A stretch of 64,000 nt of DNA from Dyella japonica DSM 16301. Its GTDB lineage: Bacteria > Pseudomonadota > Gammaproteobacteria > Xanthomonadales > Rhodanobacteraceae. Of the stretch, positions 8,500-18,878 are shown piece by piece (within the stretch, counting starts at the first letter, position 1; each line of letters starts with the position of its first letter). The notes beneath the pieces are model-generated. The model was given only the letters and a program-made list of their open reading frames with translations. It was not told the DNA's origin and ran no database searches. A program made the translations under genes and the position numbers. The DNA lies in NCBI RefSeq assembly GCF_001010355.1, contig NZ_JPLA01000023.1:62001-126000 (forward strand), read 5' to 3'.

Positions 8500-9357
8500 A
8501 TGCGTTTCATGCGTTTTGAGCAGGACGGACGAATCGGCCTGGCCGCAAACCACGGTGACGGATGGCGTGCGCGTTTTGTCGACGAAGCCGGCATGCCCGC
8601 GGATGTGAGCGCCATCGCCGCCAGCACAGCGGACGCGCGATCGGCATACACGCAACACCTGCTTGGCGGCTTCGCACTCGATGCGGATGCGGTGACGCGG
8701 CTGCCGCCCAGCGCGCATCCGGGCAAGATCATTTGCCTGGGACTCAACTACCGCGATCATGCGCGCGAATTCGATTCGCCGCCGCCGTCGTATCCCACGC
8801 TGTTCGCGCGCTTTGCCTCCAGCCTGATCGGCGATGGCCAGCCGCTGATGCGTCCGCGTGTGTCGACGCAGTTCGACTATGAAGGCGAACTGGTGGTGAT
8901 CCTGGGCCGCGGCGGGCGGCATATCGCGCAGGAGCAGGCGCTGGACCACGTGTTCGGCTACAGCGTGTTCAACGACGGCTCGCTGCGCGATTTCCAGCTG
9001 CGCACACCGCAGTGGACGGTAGGCAAGAATTTCGACGGTACCGGTGCGTTCGGCCCCTGGGTGGTCACCGCCGATGAACTGCCACCTGGCGCGGGCGGCC
9101 TCATGCTGGAGACGCGCCTCAACGGCCAGGTGATGCAGCAGGCATCCACCACCGACATGATCTTCGGCGTGGCGCAGACCATCAGCATCATCAGCATCGC
9201 CATGACCCTGGATGCGGGCGACGTGATCGTGATGGGCACGCCCTCCGGCGTGGGTTACGGACGCAAGCCGCCGGTGTACATGAAAGCCGGCGACGTCTGC
9301 GAGGTTTCGATCGAACGCATCGGCACGTTGCGCAACGTCGTCGCCGACGAGGCGTGA
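8500..9357 (+). CDS. Fumarylacetoacetate hydrolase (FAH) family enzyme
   Basis: A 285-residue protein of the FAH/2-hydroxyhepta-2,4-diene-1,7-dioate isomerase family. The catalytic domain begins with IICLGLNYRDHAREFDSPPP. It contains the metal-binding acidic residues in STQFDYEGELVVILGRGGR and the segment VFNDGSLRDFQLRTPQWTVGKNFDG, and ends with the family signature DVIVMGTPSGVGYG. Such enzymes cleave or isomerise beta-diketo acids in catabolism of aromatic or sugar-acid compounds, using Mg2+ or Mn2+. The exact substrate is not evident. The start has a GGAG-type site (ccggagccgggac). It is convergent with the sedolisin gene, leaving only 9 nt between the stops. Confidence 0.9.
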   Translation: MRFMRFEQDGRIGLAANHGDGWRARFVDEAGMPADVSAIAASTADARSAYTQHLLGGFALDADAVTRLPPSAHPGKIICLGLNYRDHAREFDSPPPSYPTLFARFASSLIGDGQPLMRPRVSTQFDYEGELVVILGRGGRHIAQEQALDHVFGYSVFNDGSLRDFQLRTPQWTVGKNFDGTGAFGPWVVTADELPPGAGGLMLETRLNGQVMQQASTTDMIFGVAQTISIISIAMTLDAGDVIVMGTPSGVGYGRKPPVYMKAGDVCEVSIERIGTLRNVVADEA

Positions 9358-9366
9358 TCGACGGCT

Positions 9367-12102
<2,736 letters not shown>

Positions 12103-12175
12103 GTGTTTTCGCTCTTCGTCCTCGCGCGGGCCGCCCTAGCTCGTTATCTCGGCGCCGGCCGCTCTTTTGCTCGTC

Positions 12176-12195
12176 ATTCCTGCGAAAGCAGGAAT
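12176..12195. repeat. Short extragenic palindrome ATTCCTGC-GAAA-GCAGGAAT
   Basis: A perfect 8-bp inverted repeat with GAAA loop, followed by CCAG. It matches a dispersed palindrome seen between genes in many high-GC proteobacteria. There is no T tract, so it is not a classical terminator. Confidence 0.75.
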
Positions 12196-12281
12196 CCAGT
12201 GACTGTGCGCTTGGTTGTCGCGTTACCGCGATCTGGCCGCCTACGCGGCGGGCGTTTCGATCGGCTGCCGCCGCTCGAGTC

Positions 12282-12311
12282 ACTTTTCTCTTGCTGGCCC
12301 AAGAGAAAAGT
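12282..12311. repeat. Perfect 12-bp inverted repeat ACTTTTCTCTTG / CAAGAGAAAAGT
   Basis: The two arms (12282-12293 and 12300-12311) are exact complements around a 6-nt loop (ctggcc), followed by AACCCAAAGAGAA. It resembles a dispersed repeat family of Xanthomonadales. Confidence 0.7.
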
Positions 12312-12522
12312 AACCCAAAGAGAATGGCCTGATAACGCCCGCAGCATTGTGCTGGGATAAGCCCGAACGCTCGAGGCACGCCGTCAGGGGACAACCTTCG
12401 AGGGTACACAGAGGTGCCACCAAGCGCTGCGCAACGCGCCCGAATCGCTGAGGACTTAAAGCCGGGCCTCGCTGCGCATCGGCTTGGGGCATCCCTTCTT
12501 TCCTTTGCCACGCCGGCTTGTC

Positions 12523-12604
12523 TGTGGGAGCGCACCCTGTGCGCGACCGTCCCGCCTGGGTGTACCGCTCCGTAGGTTTGTCGCGCACAGGGTGCGCTCC
12601 CACA
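12523..12604. repeat. BIME-like element: two inverted REP units
   Basis: Left arm 12523-12547 begins TGTGGGAGCGCACCCTGTGC. Right arm 12580-12604 is its exact complement, and the loop is 32 nt. Each arm itself has the REP layout: GTGG head, GCGCAC stem, CCT loop, GTGCGC. The loop contains gtaccgctccgt, the reverse complement of the loop word in the copies near 55 kb, so this element is in the opposite orientation. Confidence 0.85.
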
Positions 12605-12655
12605 AATAGCCGTCCGGCAACCTTGATCCGCCATCCACAGGCCCGCGCCCTCCCT

Positions 12656-12737
12656 TGTAGGAGCGCACCTTGTGCGCGACCGCAGCGCTGGGATGTACCG
12701 CTCCGTCAGGTGGTCGCGCACAGGGTGCGCTCCTACA
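12656..12737. repeat. BIME-like element: two inverted REP units with GTAG heads
   Basis: Arms 12656-12680 and 12713-12737, loop 32 nt containing gtaccgctccgt. It differs from the preceding copy by GTAG instead of GTGG at the head and one C-to-T change in the left arm. GTAG is the usual head tetranucleotide of RAYT-associated REPs. Confidence 0.85.
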
Positions 12738-12777
12738 GATGACCTATGGCCAAGGGAGCCCGCGTTACGCCCACCCA

Positions 12778-13107
12778 TCACACATGCCGATACGTCCCCA
12801 GATCCGCCTGCACCCCCAGCTGTTGCATGAAGGCGGCGGGATCAAACCGTTCCTGCGCGTAACGCGCCTGCATCACGGCCTTGGCGGCGGCGAAATGGGA
12901 TTCGTGGCTCCATTCCACCACGGTCATCACGTTGTATTCGCCGGCCAGGTCGGGCTGGGTGAGGACCAGGTTCTGGCGGCAGCCGGGGAGTTTGTCGAGC
13001 AGGCGTTGGGTGAGGTGCAGGCGTTCCATGAAGGCGGCGAGTGCCTTGGCGGGAACGTTGAAGCGGTCGATGCGGTAGATGGATCGACGGGTGGTCGGTT
13101 GGCTCAT
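12778..13107 (-). CDS. Antibiotic-biosynthesis-monooxygenase/NIPSNAP-like small protein, probable SoxR target
   Basis: A 109-residue ferredoxin-like (dimeric alpha-beta barrel) protein. Recognisable features are YRIDRFNVPAKALAAFMERL at the start and VMTVVEWSHESHFAAAKAVM in the middle, as in antibiotic biosynthesis monooxygenase and stress-response barrel proteins. The start ATG at 13107 has GAGG about 8 nt upstream. It is divergent from soxR, and its promoter has the 19-bp spacer and soxbox expected of a gene switched on by oxidised SoxR. A role in quinone or redox-cycling drug detoxification is therefore likely, but the enzymatic activity is unproven. Confidence 0.75.
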   Translation of the reverse strand: MSQPTTRRSIYRIDRFNVPAKALAAFMERLHLTQRLLDKLPGCRQNLVLTQPDLAGEYNVMTVVEWSHESHFAAAKAVMQARYAQERFDPAAFMQQLGVQADLGTYRHV

Positions 13108-13135
13108 GGGGATGCCTCGCAGTGAAGTGCGTGGC

Positions 13136-13166
13136 ACTCTAGGACCTCAAGCTAACTTGAGGTCAA
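13136..13166 (-). promoter_or_regulatory. SoxR-controlled promoter with soxbox (CCTCAAGCTAACTTGAGG)
   Basis: An 18-bp palindrome at 13145-13162 differs by one base from the enterobacterial soxS operator CCTCAAGTTAACTTGAGG. On the minus strand it sits between TTGACC (13166-13161) and TAGAGT (13141-13136) with a 19-nt spacer, the over-long spacing that MerR-family activators correct by DNA distortion. It drives the monooxygenase-like gene and may also autoregulate soxR. Confidence 0.9.
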
Positions 13167-13176
13167 GAGGTGTTGC

Positions 13177-13647
13177 ATGACTCAGGGTGCCAAGCACGGC
13201 CTGCCCACTACGCTGGGCGTCGGCGAGGTGGCGCGGCGCAGCGGCGTGGCCGTATCCACGCTGCACTTCTACGAGACGAAGGGATTGATCCGCAGCGAAC
13301 GCACGGTGGGCAACCAGCGGCGGTATGCGCGTGCCGTATTGCGGCGTGTGTCGTTCATTCGGGTGGCGCAACGCGTGGGTATCTCGCTGGCTGACATCGC
13401 CACCGCGCTCGCGGCGCTGCCGCCCGGCGAGGCGCCCAGCCGGCGCGACTGGACGCGTCTGTCTGCCCAGTGGCGCGCCGAACTCGACGAGCGCATGGCG
13501 CAGCTGAAGAAACTGCGCGACACGCTCGACGACTGCATCGGCTGCGGCTGCCTGTCGATCGACCGTTGCCGCCTGCGCAACCCCGGCGATCGATTGGCCA
13601 GCGAAGGCGCCGGGCCACGCCGGCTGCTGGTCAAGCAACGGCCTTAG
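13177..13647 (+). CDS. soxR: Redox-sensitive transcriptional activator SoxR
   Basis: A 156-residue MerR-family regulator. The N-terminal winged helix-turn-helix reads [21 protein letters not shown]. The dimerisation helix is followed by the [2Fe-2S] loop with Cys at 120, 123, 125 and 131 in [12 protein letters not shown], the exact SoxR pattern. The oxidised cluster activates promoters carrying a soxbox, and one lies immediately upstream in the divergent spacer. The start ATG has AGAGG 6 nt upstream. There is no soxS here, as is usual outside the enterobacteria, so SoxR probably controls effector genes directly. Confidence 0.96.
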   Translation: MTQGAKHGLPTTLGVGEVARRSGVAVSTLHFYETKGLIRSERTVGNQRRYARAVLRRVSFIRVAQRVGISLADIATALAALPPGEAPSRRDWTRLSAQWRAELDERMAQLKKLRDTLDDCIGCGCLSIDRCRLRNPGDRLASEGAGPRRLLVKQRP

Positions 13648-13653
13648 GCATGC

Positions 13654-14034
13654 TTACGCGTACTGCGCCTCGCCGTTGCCGAAGGACCAGTTCTCCTTGG
13701 CGGTTTCCAGCAGGTTGATGAAGACGTCCTGCGGGCGCAGGCCTGGATCTTTGCTCAGCAATTCGGCGACCTGCTTGTAGAACGCCTGCTTCTGCTCGAC
13801 GGTGCGGGTGTTGTTGCAGGCGATCTGGATGATCACCAAGTCGTCGCTGCGCGCAATGCCGAGATAGTTGGGGTCATAGTCGAACTCTTCCGCGTCGTGC
13901 TGGTGCACCACGATGAAGCGGTCGTTCTGCGGCGCGGCGAAGGATTCGGTCATCGCGCGATAGATGCCGTTGCGGATGGCGGCGATATGTTCCTTGGATT
14001 TGCCGCGGCGAAGCGAGACGCGTACGAGAGGCAT
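13654..14034 (-). CDS. Tautomerase family protein
   Basis: A 126-residue protein beginning MPLVRVSLRRGKSKEH. The Pro after the initiator Met is the catalytic N-terminal base of the 4-oxalocrotonate tautomerase/MIF superfamily. The remainder (GIYRAMTESF, RFIVVHQHDAEEF, FYKQVAELLSKDPGLRPQDVFINLLETAKENWSFGNGEAQY) fits the longer fused-type tautomerases. It lies downstream of the DUF4865 gene on the same strand (21 nt gap) and next to a divergent LysR gene, a module seen in other proteobacteria. The substrate is unknown. Confidence 0.88.
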   Translation of the reverse strand: MPLVRVSLRRGKSKEHIAAIRNGIYRAMTESFAAPQNDRFIVVHQHDAEEFDYDPNYLGIARSDDLVIIQIACNNTRTVEQKQAFYKQVAELLSKDPGLRPQDVFINLLETAKENWSFGNGEAQYA

Positions 14035-14055
14035 GGGGGAATCTCCAGTGATGGA

Positions 14056-14601
14056 TCAGGGTTGGGACACGTGGCCGACGTCGTAGCGTTGGCCCGTGGC
14101 GTGGGCAGGCAAGGTGCCGTCCCACAGGCGAAAGCTCACGCGCGTCCAGCTGGTGGGCTCGAACGCGCTGACGGCGGCGACGGCGCCACGCTCGATATCA
14201 CGCTGCAGCAGCACGCGTTGTTCGTCGCGCAATGATTCAAGCGGGGAGTAAGGGGCGATCGGCTGGATGTCGCGCGTCGCGAAACGCGCGTGCCTGGCCT
14301 CCGGCGAGAGATACACGTCCCACACCGGCCACACGCGTATCGATGGCCAACCGAACGCCCTGGTGAGATTGGCGAAGCCCTCGCTGCCCAGAAAGCGCTG
14401 CATTGCCGCGCTGTCGCGCCACACATAGAACGGCGCGTAGAGGTTTTCATCCGACGAGGAGCCCCGCTGCGCGTGCAGGTAGGTCTTCAGCATCAGCCCA
14501 TCGAAGTGGTCGAGCAGGTGTCCCTTGTCCGCGATGCGCTGCCGGACGATCGCCATGTCGTAGTCGGCGGGCAGGGTGAAGCTGTATTGCATCGCGATCA
14601 C
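14056..14601 (-). CDS. DUF4865 family protein
   Basis: A 181-residue protein (IAMQYSFTLPADYDMAIVRQ, then YAPFYVWRDSAAMQRFLG and SFRLWDGTLPAHATGQRYDV). I assign it to the DUF4865 family, which often accompanies tautomerase and LysR genes. The GTG at 14601 is chosen as start because a perfect AGGAGG lies 7 nt upstream, whereas the in-frame ATG at 14592 is too far from it. Function is not established. It is co-directional with the tautomerase gene and divergent from the LysR gene. Confidence 0.8.
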   Translation of the reverse strand: MIAMQYSFTLPADYDMAIVRQRIADKGHLLDHFDGLMLKTYLHAQRGSSSDENLYAPFYVWRDSAAMQRFLGSEGFANLTRAFGWPSIRVWPVWDVYLSPEARHARFATRDIQPIAPYSPLESLRDEQRVLLQRDIERGAVAAVSAFEPTSWTRVSFRLWDGTLPAHATGQRYDVGHVSQP

Positions 14602-14697
14602 GAGGGGACCTCCTTGCGCTTGACGGGAGACAGACTAGAGCGGAGAGTATCGTCCTGAAAAGCGGAAAATAGTGAATCAATAGTCCATAAAAACGGG

Positions 14698-15597
14698 ATG
14701 ATTGCCATGCGGCGGATCACCTTTGATCTCGATGTGCTGCGCACCTTCGTGACCGGCGTGGAACTGGGCAGCTTTGCGCGTGCGGCGGACCGGCTTGGGC
14801 GCTCGACCTCGGCCGTCAGCGCACAGCTGAAGAAACTGGAGGAGCAGGCCGGTACGCCGGTGCTGCGCAAATCCGGGCGCGGCATGGCGCTTACCGAGTC
14901 CGGCGAAACCATGCTCGCCTATGCGCGGCGCCTGCTCGAGCTCAATGACGAAGCCGCCGCGGCACTGCATGGCGCGGAGCTGGAAGGGGCGGTGCGGCTG
15001 GGCCTGCAGGAAGATTTCGGCGAGAGCCTGCTCACCGACGTGCTGGGCCGCTTCGCCCGTGCGCATCCGCGCGTGAAAGTGGAAGTGCGCATCGCGCGCA
15101 ACGCGGAGCTGCTCGAACGCGTGGCCTCGGGCCGTCTCGACCTGGCGCTGGCCTGGGAGGCCGGCGTGGCGACGCCTCATGTCGAGCGTGTCGGCACCCT
15201 GCCATTGCGCTGGATTGACGTGGCAGGCGCAGGTTCCGTGTGGCCGCGCGAGGACGGCGAACCCTTGCCGCTGGTGATGCTCGAAGCGCCCTGCATCATG
15301 CGTACCGCCGCCACCACGGCGCTGGACCGCGCGAATATTCCCTGGCGCATCGCCTTCACCAGCGCGAGCCTGGCCGGCATCTGGGCCGCAGTGGCGGCGG
15401 GGCTGGGCGTGTCATTGCGCACACCCTGCGGACTGCCGGCCAGCGTGCGCGCCCTGCTGCCGCACGAGACCACGCTGCCGGCCGTGGGCGAATTGGGCCT
15501 GTGTCTGCACCGCGCCGAGGCGGAGTCGTCACCCGCCGTGGAGCGCCTTGCCTCCATCATCACGCAGCAGTGGCAAGGGCTCGCACTTGCCGCCTGA
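14698..15597 (+). CDS. LysR family transcriptional regulator
   Basis: A 299-residue LTTR. The N-terminal helix-turn-helix (LDVLRTFVTGVELGSFARAADRLGRSTSAVSAQLKKLEEQ) is followed by a periplasmic-binding-like effector domain (about residues 95-290). It is divergent from DUF4865 and the tautomerase, which are its likely targets. The 96-nt spacer is AT-richer than its surroundings and contains the direct repeat ATAGTgaatcaATAGT, a possible LTTR contact region. No strong ribosome site precedes the ATG at 14698; an in-frame ATG at 14707 is an alternative. Confidence 0.9.
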   Translation: MIAMRRITFDLDVLRTFVTGVELGSFARAADRLGRSTSAVSAQLKKLEEQAGTPVLRKSGRGMALTESGETMLAYARRLLELNDEAAAALHGAELEGAVRLGLQEDFGESLLTDVLGRFARAHPRVKVEVRIARNAELLERVASGRLDLALAWEAGVATPHVERVGTLPLRWIDVAGAGSVWPREDGEPLPLVMLEAPCIMRTAATTALDRANIPWRIAFTSASLAGIWAAVAAGLGVSLRTPCGLPASVRALLPHETTLPAVGELGLCLHRAEAESSPAVERLASIITQQWQGLALAA

Positions 15598-15687
15598 GGT
15601 GTGCGCTGATCGATGACTTCCTCTTCAGGGGTCGGCTTACATAGCGCCAGCGTGGAATAATGCGAATCCCCCGATTGGAGCGCACGA

Positions 15688-17532
15688 GTGGATAGCCGCC
15701 ATTTTCTGCAGACCGCGCTCGTGTTCCTGCTGGCCACCGTCATCGCGGTGCCGCTGACCAAGCGCTTCCGCTTGGGTTCCGTGCTCGGCTATCTGCTGGC
15801 GGGCATCGTCATCGGCCCGCAAGAGCTGCGCCTGATCTCCGATACCGCGGGCGTGGCCACCATCTCCGAGTTCGGCGTGGTGCTGATGCTGTTCGTCATC
15901 GGCCTGGAGTTGTCGCCGCAGCGTCTGTGGGTGATGCGCAAGCAGGTCTTCGGCACCGGTCTGCTGCAGGTGCTGGCGACCAGCCTGGTGATCGGCGCGG
16001 CGGCTTACTACCTGTTCGGACTCACGGTGAATGCGGCCACCATCGTGGGCGGCAGCCTGGCGTTGTCGTCCACGGCCTTCGGTTTGCAGATACTCGCCGA
16101 GCGCAAGGAAGCCGGTACGTCCTACGGGCGACAGGCATTCGCCGTGCTGCTGTTCCAGGATCTGGCGGCGATTCCGCTGATCGCGGCGGTGCCGCTGTTG
16201 GCCAGTGCGTCGACCAAGCACGGCTTCGATGCCTTCGCCGTGGGCCGCACGGTGGCCGCCATCGTCGCGGTAATGGTCGGTGGCCGCTATCTGTTGCGTC
16301 CGATCTTCCGCTTCGTGGCGAAGGTCGACAATGTGGAAGTGTCCACGGCCACCGCCCTGCTGGTGGTGATGGGCACGGCCTGGTTGATGGAGCTGGTGGG
16401 CGTGTCCGCCACGCTCGGCGCGTTCCTGGCTGGTGTGCTGCTGGCCGATTCGGAATACCGCCACGAACTGGAATCGCATCTGGAGCCGTTCAAGGGTTTG
16501 CTGCTGGGCTTGTTCTTCATCAGCGTGGGCATGTCGATGGACCTGACCCTGCTGATCCAGCAGCCGATGCGCGTGGCCCTGCTGGTGCTGTTCCTGTTGC
16601 TGATCAAGGGCGCCCTGCTGTGGCCGCTGGGCCGGATCGTGGGCGGACTGAGCGGCCGCGACGCCTTGCGTCTTGCAGTGTTGCTGGCCTGCGGCGGCGA
16701 ATTTGCGTTCGTGCTGCTCAAGCTCGCCGGTGAACAAAACCTCATCACCACCGAGCAGCACGGCCTGCAGGTGCTGGCCATCACCTTGTCGATGGCGTTG
16801 ACGCCGCTGATGGTGACCTTGCTGGGACGCCTGCTCTATCAGGCCAAGACCAAGAAAGAGCGCGAGTTCGACACCATCGTGGCGGACAAGCCCCGCGTGA
16901 TCATCGCCGGCTACGGGCGCATGGGGCAGATCGTGGCGCGCATGTTGCGCGCGCAGGGCATCCCGTTCGTGGCGCTCGATCATTCGGTGGAACAGATCGA
17001 CCTGGTGCAGCGCTTCGGCAACTGGACCGACATCTTCTACGGCGATCCGGCGCGCCCGGAATTGCTGCGCGCCGCACAGGCCGACCAGGCCGCGGTGTTC
17101 GTGCTCGCCGTGGATGATCCCGAGGCCAGCCTGCGCACGGCGCGCGTGGTGCGCCGCATGTATCCGAGCCTGAAGATCATCGCCCGTGCGCGCAATCGCC
17201 AGCATGCGTGGCGACTGATGGATCTGGGCGTGGAATTGCCGGTGCGCGAGACGCTGTATTCCAGTCTGAAGATGACGCGCCAGACGTTGGAAGCGCTCGG
17301 CATGTCGCCGGAAATGGCGGCTGACCACGTCGAGCGTTTCCGTCGACAGGATGCCGAACTGCTCAAGCGCCAATACCTCGTGTATGACGACGACGCGCGC
17401 ATCGTGCAGACCACGCGCGAAGCGCTGGTCGATCTGGAACAGTTGTTCCAGGCCGATGCTTCGCCCGAAGCCGCGCGCGCTTTGGAGAAGCCCACCGACG
17501 CCACGGCAAATGACGAAGACGTGACACGCTGA
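15688..17532 (+). CDS. Glutathione-regulated K+/H+ antiporter-type protein (KefB/KefC family, CPA2)
   Basis: A 614-residue protein. The first about 385 residues form some 12 TM helices of a CPA2 cation/proton antiporter (SVLGYLLAGIVIGP, FGVVLMLFVIGLELSP, SLALSSTAFGLQIL, FAVLLFQDLAAIPLIA). It is followed by an RCK/TrkA-N domain with the Rossmann motif IIAGYGRMGQIVARML, and a charged tail. The GTG start at 15688 is supported by GGAG 7 nt upstream. The enzyme exports K+ in exchange for H+ during electrophile stress. No KefF/KefG ancillary gene is adjacent. Confidence 0.92.
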   Translation: MDSRHFLQTALVFLLATVIAVPLTKRFRLGSVLGYLLAGIVIGPQELRLISDTAGVATISEFGVVLMLFVIGLELSPQRLWVMRKQVFGTGLLQVLATSLVIGAAAYYLFGLTVNAATIVGGSLALSSTAFGLQILAERKEAGTSYGRQAFAVLLFQDLAAIPLIAAVPLLASASTKHGFDAFAVGRTVAAIVAVMVGGRYLLRPIFRFVAKVDNVEVSTATALLVVMGTAWLMELVGVSATLGAFLAGVLLADSEYRHELESHLEPFKGLLLGLFFISVGMSMDLTLLIQQPMRVALLVLFLLLIKGALLWPLGRIVGGLSGRDALRLAVLLACGGEFAFVLLKLAGEQNLITTEQHGLQVLAITLSMALTPLMVTLLGRLLYQAKTKKEREFDTIVADKPRVIIAGYGRMGQIVARMLRAQGIPFVALDHSVEQIDLVQRFGNWTDIFYGDPARPELLRAAQADQAAVFVLAVDDPEASLRTARVVRRMYPSLKIIARARNRQHAWRLMDLGVELPVRETLYSSLKMTRQTLEALGMSPEMAADHVERFRRQDAELLKRQYLVYDDDARIVQTTREALVDLEQLFQADASPEAARALEKPTDATANDEDVTR

Positions 17533-17708
17533 CGTTGGACTGACGGGATTTCCTGCGCGCCGTGATTGGGCATGACGGCATGCAAACTTGCGTCAAATCC
17601 GCAACTCATTTCGCTGCGCATCGGGAAAGATAGGCGCGCCTGAAGGTCGTGCCGTCGCGGGGCGGGCCGCCTGAGGGATCGGGCCTGCCCGACGTCTACT
17701 GAATCTGC

Positions 17709-18878
17709 ATGGGCCAGCGTGCGCCACTTCATCCCGTCGTCATTCGATTCGGACGGCTGGGCGACACCATTCTTCTGCAGCCACTGCTGCACAAGCTGCA
17801 TCGCCGCTATGGCGCTGCATGCCGGCTCGTTTCGTTGGGCGACTGTTCGCGCGTGCTGTACGAAGGCCATGAAGACGTGGCCGAAGTGCGCCAGGTCGAC
17901 AGCCAGTACGGTTCGTTGTGGCTCAATCCGCAGCGCTTGCGCACGGCGTTCTCATTGCGCGAGCTGCGCACCGCGCCGTTCTACATCTGCGAGCCGGATG
18001 TGCGCACGCGCACCAAGGTACGACCCATGCTGGCGCTGGCGGGCATTCCTGCGGAGCATTGCGTCTTCATCGAAGACACGCCGTTGTACCAGGGCGAGCA
18101 TTGGGTCGACTGGCTGATGCGTTTTGCCGATGAAACGCCGACGGCCTTTCGCGATGCCCTGTGTTCATCGCATGCCTTGCCTTGCGCGCCGCGATTGGAG
18201 CCGACGGCGGTAGAACTCGGTGAGGCGCAGTTGTGGCTGGCGCGGCGCAATCTGCACGGACGTCCGCTGGTACTGCTGCAACCGGCGAACAAGCGCACCA
18301 TGCGCTGGAATGGCGTACGCAAGCGCGAGGATGACGACAAGTCGTGGCCGGTGGAACGCTGGGCGGCCTTGTGCCGCGCGATCGTCGAGGCGATGCCAGA
18401 GGCGTGCGTGTTGTTGTGTGGTTCGGCGGGCGAGGCGGTGTATCTGGCCACCATCGGCGAGGCGGCGGCGCATGCGCAGGTGATTGTTCCGCGCGAAGGG
18501 CTGCCGCTGGGACATCTGCGCGCGTTGTTGCATATCGCGCACAGCATGGTGTCGGTGGATACGGGGCCCGCACATCTGGCAGCGGCGGTGGGTTGCCCGC
18601 TGGTAGTGCTGTTCGGCAACCGCTGGCCTTCCATGTGGACGCCGCGCAGCGCCAGCGGCAGCGCGGTGCACGCCATCGGCGGACTGCCGCACATCGCCAG
18701 CGTGGATCGCATCGGACTGGATGAGGTGGTGAGCGCGTGGCGGCAGTTGCCGCCACGTCCCGAGACGATGGCTCGTCGCCTGGTCGAACAGGCGCTTCAG
18801 TCGGCCGGCTGGGCCGGCTGCCTCAACATCTGCCGCACGCTGGGAATGGCCGAGCCGCTGCGCGCGGCCAGTTCGTGA
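17709..18878 (+). CDS. Glycosyltransferase family 9 (heptosyltransferase-like)
   Basis: A 389-residue GT-B enzyme. The N-terminal half starts with VVIRFGRLGDTILLQPLLHKL, the family-9 loop. The C-terminal half has the nucleotide-sugar signature VSVDTGPAHLAAAVGCPLVVLFG. Family members transfer heptose from ADP-heptose to lipopolysaccharide core. There is no LPS core cluster next to it, so the acceptor is uncertain. Its last 82 nt overlap the 3' end of the opposing ankyrin gene. Confidence 0.88.
   Translation: MGQRAPLHPVVIRFGRLGDTILLQPLLHKLHRRYGAACRLVSLGDCSRVLYEGHEDVAEVRQVDSQYGSLWLNPQRLRTAFSLRELRTAPFYICEPDVRTRTKVRPMLALAGIPAEHCVFIEDTPLYQGEHWVDWLMRFADETPTAFRDALCSSHALPCAPRLEPTAVELGEAQLWLARRNLHGRPLVLLQPANKRTMRWNGVRKREDDDKSWPVERWAALCRAIVEAMPEACVLLCGSAGEAVYLATIGEAAAHAQVIVPREGLPLGHLRALLHIAHSMVSVDTGPAHLAAAVGCPLVVLFGNRWPSMWTPRSASGSAVHAIGGLPHIASVDRIGLDEVVSAWRQLPPRPETMARRLVEQALQSAGWAGCLNICRTLGMAEPLRAASS

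Larger units (their letters stand above)
12103..12777. other. Gene-free interval packed with palindromic repeats
   Basis: No coding gene is supported here. The interval carries at least four palindromic repeat elements one after another (12176-12195, 12282-12311, 12523-12604, 12656-12737), all of kinds common between genes in Xanthomonadales and pseudomonads. The short frames that cross it are translations of the repeats. Confidence 0.7.

Noticed and set aside
12103-12742. Several small frames in the repeat-rich gap
   Set aside because: They are translations of palindromic repeats in various frames, with no ribosome sites and no similarity to proteins.
15637-17373. Long minus-strand frame antisense to the Kef-type gene
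   Set aside because: His/Gln/Arg-rich shadow of a well-supported membrane protein gene.
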